NCBI GenBank assembly: GCA_023807065.1
Contig: JAJJLU010004180.1
Span: 1 to 17,071, forward strand
DNA: 17,071 nucleotides
Reading direction: 5' to 3'
Source of the DNA: Isotricha intestinalis
Lineage: Eukaryota; Ciliophora; Litostomatea; Vestibuliferida; Isotrichidae
Shown: positions 7,329 to 16,743 of the stretch, in pieces
Layout: every line of letters starts with the position of its first letter
How positions within the stretch are numbered: position 1 is the first letter of the stretch
The notes under the pieces: model-generated
Databases searched by the model: none
What the model was told of the DNA's origin: nothing
Seen by the model: the letters and a program-made list of their open reading frames with translations, nothing else
Translations under genes and position numbers: made by a program

Positions 7329-10300
7329 ATGGAAGAAAAACATGATGAACAAATAACAGAACCTTTAATTAAAGAAGAAACAAATAATGATGACTTAGAA
7401 AAAAAATTAATAGAAGAAGGAAAAGAAGAAATTTCAACAACAAAAAAAGAGGATAATTCAGAAGAAAAAAAGGAAAGTATTTCATCAGAAAATAATGATG
7501 ATAAAATGACAATACTTGAAAAGAAAATGAAAGCAAGAATGGCAATTTCCAAAAAAATGGAAGAAATAAATAAGAATAAAGATTTTTACTCAAATGCAAA
7601 TTGTTTTTCAAGAATAATATATTATTGGGCATATAAAATGATAAAATTAGCAAAAAAAGTAAATTTAAATTCAAAACATTTAGGAAAATTAATAGGTGAT
7701 AATTCATCTCAAACATTTATTAATAGAACATATTATGTATATAATACATTAAATTATAAATCACTTAAAAAATGTAGTTTATTTAGAACAATATTAAGAG
7801 CAAATATATATTATATTATTTCAGTAATACTTTTAGCACTTTTTGTAACTGGATTAAATGTGTTGTCAATAAATTTATTTAGATTATATATAAAGCAATT
7901 CAATGACTCTTCTGAAAAAAGAGATTTTAAATTTCTTCAAATTATTGGATTTAGTTTTTTAGCATGTAAATTAATAATGGTTTTTGTATCAAAGCAATTA
8001 AATGAATATATGAATTATATAGGATTTAAATCATCAATAGAATTAAATTGTTTAATTTTTGATAAAGTATTAAAATCAAGTCCGTCAAGTAGAAAAGAAA
8101 TGGCAGAAAGTGGAGAAATTTTAAATTTTGTTCAAGTAGATTCTCATAAATTAACTATGTTAATGATGCAAAGTCCAACAGCTATTACTATTCCTATTAT
8201 GATTGTGGCTTATTCATATATGTTATTTACTTTCTTAGGATGGAGCTTTATTTTTGGCTTATTTGTTTTATTATTTTTTGTCTTTTTAAATTTTGTTTTG
8301 ATGAGAAAATTTAAAATTCATCAAAAATTAAGACAAAAAAGAATTGATGATAGATTAAAAGTAACAACAGAAACATTATTTAATTTAAAAGTATTAAAAT
8401 TATATTCTTGGGAAAATTTCTTTTTAAATCAAATATATGAAAAAAGAGAAGAAGAATTAAAAGAAGCAAATAAAATATTTCAAATACAAAATTTAAATAG
8501 AACTTTATTATGGTTTTCTCCTGTAGCAACAGCAGTAGTTTCAATTGGTTCATATGTTTATTTTTCAAAAGAAGTTAAAGTTGAGGATATTTTTACTTGT
8601 TTAGGTATTTTATCATCTATTCAAGAACCTATTAGAATGATTGCTATGATTTATGCTAATTTATTAGATTCTTTAATTTCTATGAGGAGAATCGAAAAAT
8701 TTATGGATCAAGATGATGTTATTGAAGAAAACTTAATCAAAAATGATCAAGAAAGTATTAATAATGGATTTGATATTGTTATTAAAAATTGTGATTTTTC
8801 TTGGGGAATGGGAAAGAAAGCAGAGAAGAAAATAGAAGAAAAAAAAAATAATAAAATGAAAAAAAACAAAAATAAAGAAGATAAAGAAAATAAAAAAGAT
8901 TCACCCACAAAAAAAAAAATTCAAACAGAAGAAATTACAAAAGAAGAAAAAAAAGAAGAAACTATAAAAGAAGAAAAATTAGATTCAGAAAACAAAGAAT
9001 CAGTAATAAAAGAGAACAAAGAAATTAAAACATCAGAGAATTCCTCCAACAAAAAATTAGAAGAAATATCAACAACAACTCCTCTTTCTGAAGAAGAAAA
9101 TATATTAGATCCAAATCAAAAAACTCCTATAATTCTTCATGATATAAATTTAAATATAAAGAAAGGAGAATTTCTTTGTATAATAGGTGAAGTAGGTTCA
9201 GGTAAATCAACATTATTAAATGGAATATTGAATAATTTAATTCAAGTAAACAGAGAAGAAAAAAAAAGTGAATTAATAGTAAATGGAACAATATCATATA
9301 CAAGTCAAGTAGCTTGGATACAAAATACAACAGTTAAAAATAATATATTATTTCATAAAGAATTTGATGAAGAAAAATATAATAAAGTTTTAGAAATCTC
9401 AGAATTAAAACCAGATTTAGAAATTTTAGAAGGAGGAGATCAAACTGAAATAGGAGAAAAGGGAATAAATTTAAGTGGAGGACAAAAAGCAAGAATAAGT
9501 ATAGCAAGAGCATTATATGCTGATTCAGATATATATTTATTTGATGATCCAATTAGTGCTCTTGATGCTAATGTTGGTAAAAATGTTATTAATAATTGTA
9601 TATGTGATTATTTAAAAAATAAAACTAGAATTTTAGTCACTCATGCTATTCAATATGCTAATTCTGCTGATAGAATTATTTATATGAAAGATGGAAAAAT
9701 TTCCTGGCAAGGTAATTTCGAAGAAATTCTTCATCAACCATTTTGGATTGCTATGACTTTAAAAAGAAAAAGTTCCAGAAGTAGAAGTGGAAGTGATTTA
9801 GGTAATAATACTGAAAATTCTTCTAATGAAGAAGAAGAAAGAAAAGAAGAAGAAGAAGAAGAAGAAATTGAAGAAATGCAAAAAAAAAACAAAGCAAATA
9901 ATAACATTAAAAGAATTACTAGAGAAGAAGATAGAGTTACAGGATCTTTAAAAACTAATGCAAATATATTGTATATTAGAGCAATTGGAGGTCTTCCAAT
10001 TGGTATATTATTAATATTATTTTTAATTATTTGGCAATCCATGAAAGGAGGAAGTGATTTATGGTTAGCAAATTGGACTAAACAAAAGAAAAAATTTGAT
10101 TATTATTATTTTGGTATATATGCTGGATTAGGTTTAGGAAGTACATTATTTACTTATTTTAGATTATTAATTATTTCTTCTGGTTCAATTAGAAATTCTA
10201 GAAATTTACATAAAAATATGGTTTCTCATTTAGTTAGAGCTCCTATCAATTTATATCATGATACTGTTCCAAAAGGACAAATTTTAAATCGATTATCTAA

Positions 10301-11696
10301 AGATTTATTTAAAATCGATGTTTTAGCACAAATGTCTTTTGGTAATTTATTAACATATGTAGTAAATTTCTTAGGTGAAATTATTATATGCTCAATTTTC
10401 CAAGCCTATTGTTTGGTATTTCTGCCTATATTATTATTCATTGGTTTAATTGTAATGCAATTTTATTTAAATTGCTCAAGAGAATTAAGTAGATTAGAAG
10501 GAATAGTTCGTTCACCTGTAATTAATTCATTAAATGAAACAATATCAGGAAGAGATACAATAAGAGCCTATGGTTTATCAAATGATTTTATAAAAGATTT
10601 TAGAAGTAGAGTTGATGAGTTTTTAAAATTAAGAATATTTATTAATGGAACATCACAATGGTTTTGTTTAATGTTAGATTTATTATCATTTGGTTTTGTT
10701 TGTTTCCTTGTAATTTTCACTTTATATTTCAGTAATTTTGAAGTCCAAATAATTGCAATTTTACTTACATATTGTATTCAATTACAAGATGATTTAATAA
10801 GATATTTAGTATCAAGATCAAATTTTGAAAATGATATGACAGGACAAGAAAGATGTTTAGCATATACAATAATTCCAAGCGAATTACCAAATATAATGCC
10901 AATAGATTCAACATTAAATGAATGGCCTTCATTCGGTAAAATAGAATTTCAAAATTATTCAGTTAAATATCGTCCCGATACAGAAATAGTATTAAACAAT
11001 ATAAATTTTACAGTAAATGGAGGTGAAAAAATTGGTATAGTAGGAAGAACTGGAAGTGGAAAATCAACAATAGCCTTATGTTTATTTAGAATATTAGAAC
11101 CTTTAAATGGAACAATATTAATAGATGATATAAATATATGTGAAATAGGATTATCTAAATTAAGATCATCAATTACTATAATTCCACAAGATCCAACATT
11201 AATGGAAGGTTCATTAAAATTTAATATTGATCCTTTAAATTTACATTCAAGAGATGAAATTGCTGATGTAATGAAAAAAATTGGATTTTGGTATATATGT
11301 GAAAGATATGTAAGTGAAAATAATGACCCTTTAATTAATGATCCTATGCAAGGTTTAGATATGATTATTAAAGAGAATGGAACAAATATATCAATTGGGG
11401 AAAAACAATTAATATGTATTACTAGAGCTATTTTAAGAAAAAGTAAAATTGTTGTAATGGATGAAGCTACTGCTAGTATTGATGTTGCTACTGAAAAAAT
11501 TATTCAAAGTGCTATTAATGAATTATTAAATAATTCTACTGTTATGACTATTGCTCATAGAATTAAAACTATTATTAAATCTGATAAAATTTTAGTTCTT
11601 GAAAAAGGAGAAATTGCTGAATTTGATGAACCAGAAAATTTACTTGAAAATAAAAATAGTTTGTTTTATGAATTATATTCAAAATCTAATTTATAA
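7329..11696 (+). CDS. Full-length ABC transporter, ABCC/MRP type
   Basis: The protein has 1455 residues ordered TMD1-NBD1-TMD2-NBD2, with no extra N-terminal TMD0, as in short MRPs. A charged N-terminal tail (1-80) precedes TMD1 (about 150-450). NBD1 has Walker A GEVGSGKST (620-628), signature LSGGQ (715-719), Walker B YLFDD (736-740) and H772. Asp where the catalytic Glu normally sits (D740) is the ABCC hallmark of a weak first site. TMD2 spans about 885-1155. NBD2 has Walker A GRTGSGKST (1239-1247), Walker B VVMDE (1374-1379 region) with catalytic E1379, and H1410; its signature is the divergent ISIGE (1354-1358). A Lys/Glu-rich block (about 493-597) is inserted within the start of NBD1. 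The inter-domain linker has an SR-rich patch (815-821) and a Glu run (834-848), possible regulatory sites. The likely role is ATP-driven export of organic anions or conjugates; the substrate is unknown. Single exon. Confidence 0.95.
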   Translation: MEEKHDEQITEPLIKEETNNDDLEKKLIEEGKEEISTTKKEDNSEEKKESISSENNDDKMTILEKKMKARMAISKKMEEINKNKDFYSNANCFSRIIYYWAYKMIKLAKKVNLNSKHLGKLIGDNSSQTFINRTYYVYNTLNYKSLKKCSLFRTILRANIYYIISVILLALFVTGLNVLSINLFRLYIKQFNDSSEKRDFKFLQIIGFSFLACKLIMVFVSKQLNEYMNYIGFKSSIELNCLIFDKVLKSSPSSRKEMAESGEILNFVQVDSHKLTMLMMQSPTAITIPIMIVAYSYMLFTFLGWSFIFGLFVLLFFVFLNFVLMRKFKIHQKLRQKRIDDRLKVTTETLFNLKVLKLYSWENFFLNQIYEKREEELKEANKIFQIQNLNRTLLWFSPVATAVVSIGSYVYFSKEVKVEDIFTCLGILSSIQEPIRMIAMIYANLLDSLISMRRIEKFMDQDDVIEENLIKNDQESINNGFDIVIKNCDFSWGMGKKAEKKIEEKKNNKMKKNKNKEDKENKKDSPTKKKIQTEEITKEEKKEETIKEEKLDSENKESVIKENKEIKTSENSSNKKLEEISTTTPLSEEENILDPNQKTPIILHDINLNIKKGEFLCIIGEVGSGKSTLLNGILNNLIQVNREEKKSELIVNGTISYTSQVAWIQNTTVKNNILFHKEFDEEKYNKVLEISELKPDLEILEGGDQTEIGEKGINLSGGQKARISIARALYADSDIYLFDDPISALDANVGKNVINNCICDYLKNKTRILVTHAIQYANSADRIIYMKDGKISWQGNFEEILHQPFWIAMTLKRKSSRSRSGSDLGNNTENSSNEEEERKEEEEEEEIEEMQKKNKANNNIKRITREEDRVTGSLKTNANILYIRAIGGLPIGILLILFLIIWQSMKGGSDLWLANWTKQKKKFDYYYFGIYAGLGLGSTLFTYFRLLIISSGSIRNSRNLHKNMVSHLVRAPINLYHDTVPKGQILNRLSKDLFKIDVLAQMSFGNLLTYVVNFLGEIIICSIFQAYCLVFLPILLFIGLIVMQFYLNCSRELSRLEGIVRSPVINSLNETISGRDTIRAYGLSNDFIKDFRSRVDEFLKLRIFINGTSQWFCLMLDLLSFGFVCFLVIFTLYFSNFEVQIIAILLTYCIQLQDDLIRYLVSRSNFENDMTGQERCLAYTIIPSELPNIMPIDSTLNEWPSFGKIEFQNYSVKYRPDTEIVLNNINFTVNGGEKIGIVGRTGSGKSTIALCLFRILEPLNGTILIDDINICEIGLSKLRSSITIIPQDPTLMEGSLKFNIDPLNLHSRDEIADVMKKIGFWYICERYVSENNDPLINDPMQGLDMIIKENGTNISIGEKQLICITRAILRKSKIVVMDEATASIDVATEKIIQSAINELLNNSTVMTIAHRIKTIIKSDKILVLEKGEIAEFDEPENLLENKNSLFYELYSKSNL
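8805..9119 (+). other. Lys/Glu-rich insertion inside NBD1 of the ABC transporter
   Basis: About 105 codons (residues 493-597) sit between the beginning of NBD1 (DIVIKNCDFSWG, 482-493) and the strand that leads to Walker A (PIILHDINLNIKKGEF, 600-615). In ordinary ABCC proteins these two elements are separated by only a few residues. The insert is almost entirely K, E, N, S and T and should be disordered and surface exposed. The frame stays open throughout and no intron borders with a clean phase are evident. It is therefore probably translated. Confidence 0.7.
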
Positions 11697-12851
11697 ATTT
11701 TTGAGGATTTTTTCCTAATAAATTTTATCTAAAAATTCATTAATGAGGTTTTAATATTTTTTATTTTTGTATTTGGTATTAGGTATATTATTAGATTTTT
11801 ATTTTAAAGAGAATTTTCATATATAGAAAAAATATAATATTACCTAAAAAATTTTAAAACTAAAAACTGTCTTTTAAATATTTTTTAAATAACTTTAGAA
11901 CAAAAAGAAAATTAAAAATTATATAATATTAAATAATAAAACTTATAATTTTTCTTTTATATAAATAATATATATTAAACAAAAATTGATAAAATATATT
12001 TTTAATTTTATTATAATACAAATAATAAATATATATTAAGGAATAAAAAATAAAAATTATATTCTAGTTTAATTTTTTAAATTTCTTTTTTAAAAAGATT
12101 TCATGATAATATTTAAAGTTTGATTTTTCAATTATAATTCATTTAAAAAAATATTATCTTAATGTTATTTTGTTGGGAAGTTTTTTGGAATTTAAGATTA
12201 TTTTATTCTAATTTTTTGTTTTATCTTTCTTTTTATTTTATATTTTAGAATAAATTTATATTATATCTTTGGCAAATTAATTTTTTATGAGCAAAGACTT
12301 TTCTGTTGATTGTTTTCTTAATTTAAAGAAATTTTTAAACAAGAGGAATTTTAATTATTAAAACAATTATATCATCCTTATCTAGAAATAATTTAACTTA
12401 TTTTTCTTATTTAAAATAAAAAACATATATGAAATATCTAGAAAGGAAGTAAAACTGAAGAATTAGATTTAATTGAAATATTCAATCTTCAAACTAATAT
12501 CTTTTCTTAGAAATATTATTTTATTATTTTTTATTTTTTCTTCCTTTAAAATTTTAAAAAAACTATTGATTAATTAAAAAACAGTTGAATAATGTATTTT
12601 AAAAAGTAAATGAATATTTTTTGATATTTATTCAAAAATTAATCAAATAAAAATATTTTTAAGGCTCAAACTGATAAAATTGATTTATAAATAATTCTAT
12701 TAATTTAATATCCCTTTTATTTTCCTTTGTTATATTTCAAAAAATAAAAGAAAATTTCATTAGATGTGGAAATAAAAATTAAAATATAAAATTATTTGAA
12801 TTTCAATATATATAAAAAATAATTAATATTTATTTTTTTTCTACTTGATAT
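11697..12851. other. Gene-poor convergent intergenic region, 1.15 kb
   Basis: The region lies between the converging 3' ends of the ABC transporter and the P5-like gene. Most of it is AT-rich with stops in every frame. The exception is about 12240-12510 on the plus strand, where one frame shows kinase-like stretches broken by stops and is described separately. No tRNA or other RNA gene is recognised. Confidence 0.55.
12247..12510 (+). pseudogene. Possible relic of a protein kinase N-lobe
   Basis: One plus-strand frame (phase of 12337) reads KEIFKQEEF, stop, LLKQLYHPYLEII, stop, LIFLI, stop, NKKHI, and later KGSKTEELDLIEIFNLQTN. The order resembles kinase subdomains III-V, where helix C is followed by 'LLKxLxHPxII' and a strand before the hinge. 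About six stops of all three kinds interrupt it between 12307 and 12510. No glycine loop or catalytic loop is visible. In such AT-rich DNA a chance resemblance is quite possible. Confidence 0.25.
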
Positions 12852-14095
12852 TTAATTTTCAAACTCAGGAATTTTATTTCCAGAAAAAGGTTTAAACCTA
12901 ACATCTCCTCCGGCTAAAGAATCAAACAATTTTTTAATTCCTTCCTCATTCATTTCACCATTATAAACATGATATCTTTTTCTCGAACCTCTATTAATTA
13001 AAACTAAAATAGGACCAGAATTTTTTTCAAGTCCTAAACTTTGAATAATATTATTTTGAGTATTAGAATTAATCCAACCAAATTTATATTTACTTCCTCT
13101 ATTAATTTTAGGATTAAGCCAATTTTGAATTTCTAAAAATAAATTTTCTAATTGTGAATCAGGTTTTTCTTTATTAATTAAAACAACACAAATAGCTTGA
13201 TCAACATTGAAGCATAATTCATTTGCAGAATTTTTTGTATATTCTGGAAACTTCTCCTTCATCCAAGGTTTCATTGGTTCATCACTTGGAGTTCTGTCTT
13301 CTCCCACAACAAAGAATGTCTCTTGATATACGTTACAAAAATCAAATATTTTCTTATATTTCATTTCTCCTTCAAAAAATTTTGTCTTCTTATCTACTCC
13401 TATTGCCATTATTTTCGGAAATGATGTTACTTTGTATTTTGATGTTATTCCACTCATTTCTTTACGTACTATTCCAAATTCTATTTTTTTCTATTTTTTT
13501 TTGAATTTTAGAAAAAAACATTATATATTGGTATTCTTACATTAAAAGCATTTGATAATCTTTTGAAAATTAAAGGTATATTTTTCTTATCAGTAAAAAG
13601 TAATATTTTAGGAATATTACTTTTAGAATTAATAAAATCATCGAAATTATTATTATTTAATTCAATACATTTATTTTCAACAAATTTACCTAAAAAAGAA
13701 ATAATACTTTTAGGTTCAATTTTTCCTTCATATTTCATAACAGGAGCAGGTAAAGGAGGATAAATCATAAAAGAAGGATATTCATCAACTCCTTGTTTAT
13801 GACATAAATCATGATATAATTTACAATTTAATCCTGCTAATTTAAACATTCCACTATATTCTTTATCTATTTCATAAAATACTTCTTTTAATTCATTACT
13901 TTTTCCATCATTTGGTGAATAAAAATGAATCAATGATATTCCTTCTTTTCTATTATTTGTTATTTGAGTATCAAAATTTTTTGTGTTTAAATTTATTAAT
14001 GATGACCTACCAGCATCATATAATTCTCCTTCGTGGATTTCATAGGTTAATGTTATTAATATTAGTAATATTATTTGGGAAATCAGATTTGACAT
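12852..14095 (-). CDS. P5/PDIA6-like ER thioredoxin-fold protein without CxxC, two exons
   Basis: Exon 1 is 14095-13541 and exon 2 is 13490-12852, both minus strand; splicing a 50-nt intron gives 397 residues in one frame. Residues 1-17 form a signal peptide. LYDAGRSSLINL then matches the start of mature P5 (PDIA6). The first thioredoxin fold (about 25-140) has FYSPNDGKS (58-66) where active members have a WCGHC motif, so it is redox-inactive; the cis-Pro motif YPSF is kept (106-109). A second fold (about 141-250) spans the splice site, with LSNAFN joined to KKIEFGIVRK and then VTSFP (206-210). The third (about 280-385) resembles the P5 b domain (KFGWI, LGLEKNSGPIL, YNGEMNEEGIKKLFDSL). No KDEL-like tail is present; the protein ends in EFEN. 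It is probably an ER-lumen chaperone-like protein rather than an oxidase. An ATG inside exon 2 (13457) could be mistaken for a separate gene start. Confidence 0.85.
13491..13540 (-). other. Spliceosomal intron in the P5-like gene
   Basis: The intron is 50 nt on the minus strand. The donor is GTAAGA after codon 185 (AAT) and the acceptor is AAAAATAG. A TTTTTTTCTAAAA segment about 20 nt before the acceptor could include the branch point. The intron carries the in-frame TAA that would otherwise end exon 1. Removing it is phase 0 and restores LSNAFN-KKIEFGIVRK, a continuous thioredoxin-fold sequence. A second TAG ten bases downstream would also be an acceptor but shifts the frame out of phase. 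Confidence 0.85.
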
Positions 14096-14767
14096 TTTTT
14101 TCTTTTGTTTTGGTTTTTTTTGGTTAGAATAAAAAAAAAAGTTTTTTAGGTATTTATATCAGGGACACTTGTTCAATTTGGAAAAATAAATTAATATTCA
14201 ATTATTTTTATTTAAATTAATATTTAATATTTTTTATTTAATTTATTTATTTTTATTTTTGTTTTTAATGATTGATATATAAAATATACCTTTTAAAATG
14301 AAAATAATATCTATGAAAAAAAGTTCTCTTTTAAAATTGTTTCATCATTCTTTAATTATTCAAACAATTATTTTTAAAAAGAAAAATATTAATATTTATG
14401 GAACCATAATATCTGGATTAATAAAATTTATTAATTCAAAAAAAAAAAATGGAATTTTATCAATAAAGAACTAAAAGCAAATAAATCATTGAATTATATT
14501 GTTCATATATAAAAAAAGATAGATATGAAACAAAGAGAAGATGAAATAGTTAATAAATTATTTACCAAATATATAATGAAAAGATTGAAAAATAAATTAA
14601 TTGAAAATCAAGATATATTGAGGAATAGAAAAATTAGAACTTACATTTAATTTTATTAATAATTGATGTAAAAACCAACCAAATAAAATATAATTGAAAG
14701 AATTATTAATTGAATTAATTAATAAATAAATTAATAAAAAAATAAAAAAAAATATATTTATAAATAA
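14096..14767. other. Intergenic region upstream of the P5-like gene, small coding-like frames
   Basis: These 672 bp lie between the P5-like start and the 3' end of the thioredoxin gene. They should hold the P5 promoter and the thioredoxin 3' untranslated region. On the plus strand, 14298-14474 encodes 58 residues (starts MKIISMKKSS) and 14525-14650 encodes 41 residues (starts MKQREDEIVNKLF). Neither resembles a family I know; they are in different frames and could be remnants of one lost gene or chance. Confidence 0.35.
14151..14160 (-). promoter_or_regulatory. Candidate TATA element of the P5-like gene
   Basis: The minus strand reads GATATAAATA here, 56-65 nt before the ATG and next to the least AT-rich patch of the spacer (AAGTGTCCCT, 14161-14170). 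Because TATAAAT strings are frequent in this genome, the position and the sharper local context are the only support. Confidence 0.3.
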
Positions 14768-15796
14768 TTAATAAAATTTTTTATAACTCTTCATTACAAA
14801 ATCAACTACTTTATCTTTATTAAACAAATCATCTTGTACAATTCTTCTAATTTCTTTTCCATTTTCAAAATAAATTAAAGTAGGAACATGACTCATTTTT
14901 AAAATTTGATTTTCTTTATAATAAGTTTTTTTATCTTTATCAATTGGAATATTAACAAAATAAATTTCTTTTTCTATTTCTTTAGAAGCAATAATACCTT
15001 TAATTAAATTAACATTAGGTTCAGCATAATAACAATCAGAACACCAACTTTTTCCTTTTGTGTCATGAGTTCCATACATATATACAAAAAAATTGTTTTT
15101 AGAATATATTAAATTTTGTAATCCTTGAATCAAATTATGATGATGAAGAAATATCCAATATTTACTAAAATCTCTCCATGCTTCTGTTTGAGAATTCTCA
15201 AATCTTTTTTCTATTTTATCTTCAACAATATTATTTTTATTTTCATTATATTTATTATAATAATTATCATTTGAATCATTTTTATTATTATTATTAGTAT
15301 TGTATATATTTGAATAATTATTATTTTGGTTATTTTTATAATTAGAGTTTGAATCGTAATTTGATGATGATAAATAAGAATTTTTATTTAATGATTCTAA
15401 CATTGTTTTTGCTTTATTATAATCATTTGAATACATTGATATTGGATTATTTGGTAATGATGAATTCCATATATTCTTATTTTGATATGAATTTTGAGAA
15501 ATTTCTGATACATTATAATTATTATTTGTTGAATTTGTTTTTTCTGTTGAATAATCATGTTCTCTGTTTGATGGGAAATTATATGGATTTAAATATTTGT
15601 TTTTGTTTTCTATTTCAGTTTTATTTGAGGAATAAGGATTATTATAATTTGAATATGAATTATTCCAAATATTATTTTTTTGATTTTGATTTAATAAATT
15701 ATTATTTGAATTTATTTGAGAATCAAATTGTGAAATTTTATTTTTTTGATAATTTGAATAAGGAGAATAAGAGTAATTATTATTATATGGATTCAT
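14768..15796 (-). CDS. TXNDC17 (TRP14)-like thioredoxin with long Asn-rich N-terminal extension
   Basis: The protein has 342 residues. The C-terminal part (about 200-342) is a thioredoxin fold of the TXNDC17/TRP14 type: KGKSWCSDCYYAEP (247-260) carries the redox pair C252 and C255 in the family's WC-x-DC setting, and HVPTL (303-307) holds the cis-proline P305. Family members are cytosolic oxidoreductases of about 120-130 residues that act on a narrow set of disulfide substrates. Here some 195 residues precede the domain, dominated by Asn, Tyr, Ser and Lys, with two NIWN elements (42-45, 108-111) and several NPY/NPI pieces, probably disordered. No signal peptide is seen, fitting a cytosolic protein. 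The first in-frame ATG is taken as the start; a shorter start within the extension is possible but would leave the Asn-rich open frame unexplained. Single exon. Confidence 0.88.
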   Translation of the reverse strand: MNPYNNNYSYSPYSNYQKNKISQFDSQINSNNNLLNQNQKNNIWNNSYSNYNNPYSSNKTEIENKNKYLNPYNFPSNREHDYSTEKTNSTNNNYNVSEISQNSYQNKNIWNSSLPNNPISMYSNDYNKAKTMLESLNKNSYLSSSNYDSNSNYKNNQNNNYSNIYNTNNNNKNDSNDNYYNKYNENKNNIVEDKIEKRFENSQTEAWRDFSKYWIFLHHHNLIQGLQNLIYSKNNFFVYMYGTHDTKGKSWCSDCYYAEPNVNLIKGIIASKEIEKEIYFVNIPIDKDKKTYYKENQILKMSHVPTLIYFENGKEIRRIVQDDLFNKDKVVDFVMKSYKKFY

Positions 15797-16743
15797 ATTT
15801 TTAAAATAAATATATAATAATTTAACAAATTTTATGTTTTTTTTAATAATTAATAAAATTAATTCCTCATTTTTTTTTTATAATGAGAATAACTTCTTAA
15901 AATTGATTCAAATGTATTTAAAAAAATATATAAAAATATCAGTATTTTTACGAGTATTACTATTTTGACTGATTTTTTTAAATTTATATTATAAATCTTT
16001 TTAACACCTTTCATTTTTTATTTTTTTTTTTGAAATCAAAACTATATCAAATATTATCTATCAAATTTGACTCAATGATTTTTTATTTAAATTGAAATAA
16101 TATAATTTAAATTTAAATTAATAATCATTTTAGATAATATCAACATTATAATTTTAATTTTTTATATATTTTAAATAATTGGATATGATTGTCCTTTATT
16201 TAATTTAAATATATTTTTAAAATTTTATTAGGTATTAATTTTTCAAGAAATGATTAATCTTTGAAAAGAATAATTTTTTATTATTTATTATAATGGAAAT
16301 ATTCTATATTTTTAATTTTTTTTCTTTTAGTTTATTTATTATTATTTTTTGATAAATATACTTTTTCTAAATCAAATTATTCAGCTTTATAATTAGATTT
16401 TTCAATTTAACTCTAATTCTTGATACGGTATTCTTCTAAATTAAATATTTTTTGATGTTTATTTTTTCATTAATCTAATGAATACTTTATTTTAACAAAC
16501 TTCTTCTTCAATTTAAAAATTTCAAAATAATTGAATGTTAACTATTATTTACATTTTTACCTACAACCTTTAAGACAGATAACATTGAAAAACAATAACG
16601 ATTCATATCAATAATATATTATTAATTTTTTAGAATTATCCCTTCCTTTGAGACAGTGATATCTCTTGAGAGACTATAAACCCATATATACTAATATATT
16701 TTCCATGAATTTAATTATTAATTTCACATTTTATAATATAAAT
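15797..16743. other. Gene-free 3' region of the window
   Basis: This is about 950 bp of AT-rich sequence upstream of the thioredoxin gene and before the terminal inverted repeat. A small hairpin-capable sequence, CTCATT at 15866-15871 and AATGAG at 15882-15887, lies about 75 bp upstream of the thioredoxin start. A less AT-rich island at about 16638-16684 (CCCTTCCTTTGAGACAGTG onward) stands out but fits no tRNA or other RNA that I recognise. No convincing coding frame is seen on either strand. Confidence 0.5.

Noticed and set aside
9734..10042. A 102-codon minus-strand frame over the transporter linker
   Set aside because: It is the antisense of the Glu-rich and Ser/Arg-rich coding sequence (giving Ser and Leu runs) and lies entirely inside a well-supported gene.
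12852..13457. A separate 201-residue gene starting at an internal ATG
   Set aside because: The thioredoxin fold continues upstream across a good intron into the preceding frame, so this ATG is internal to exon 2.
1385..15796. A ciliate-type code with TAA or TAG as glutamine
   Set aside because: The kinase tail and the kinase-like relic hinted at it, but the 1455-codon transporter and the other genes have no in-frame TAA or TAG and all end sensibly at TAA.
16638..16684. Possible tRNA or small RNA in a less AT-rich island
   Set aside because: No T-loop or anticodon arm can be folded by eye and no known RNA family is recognised.
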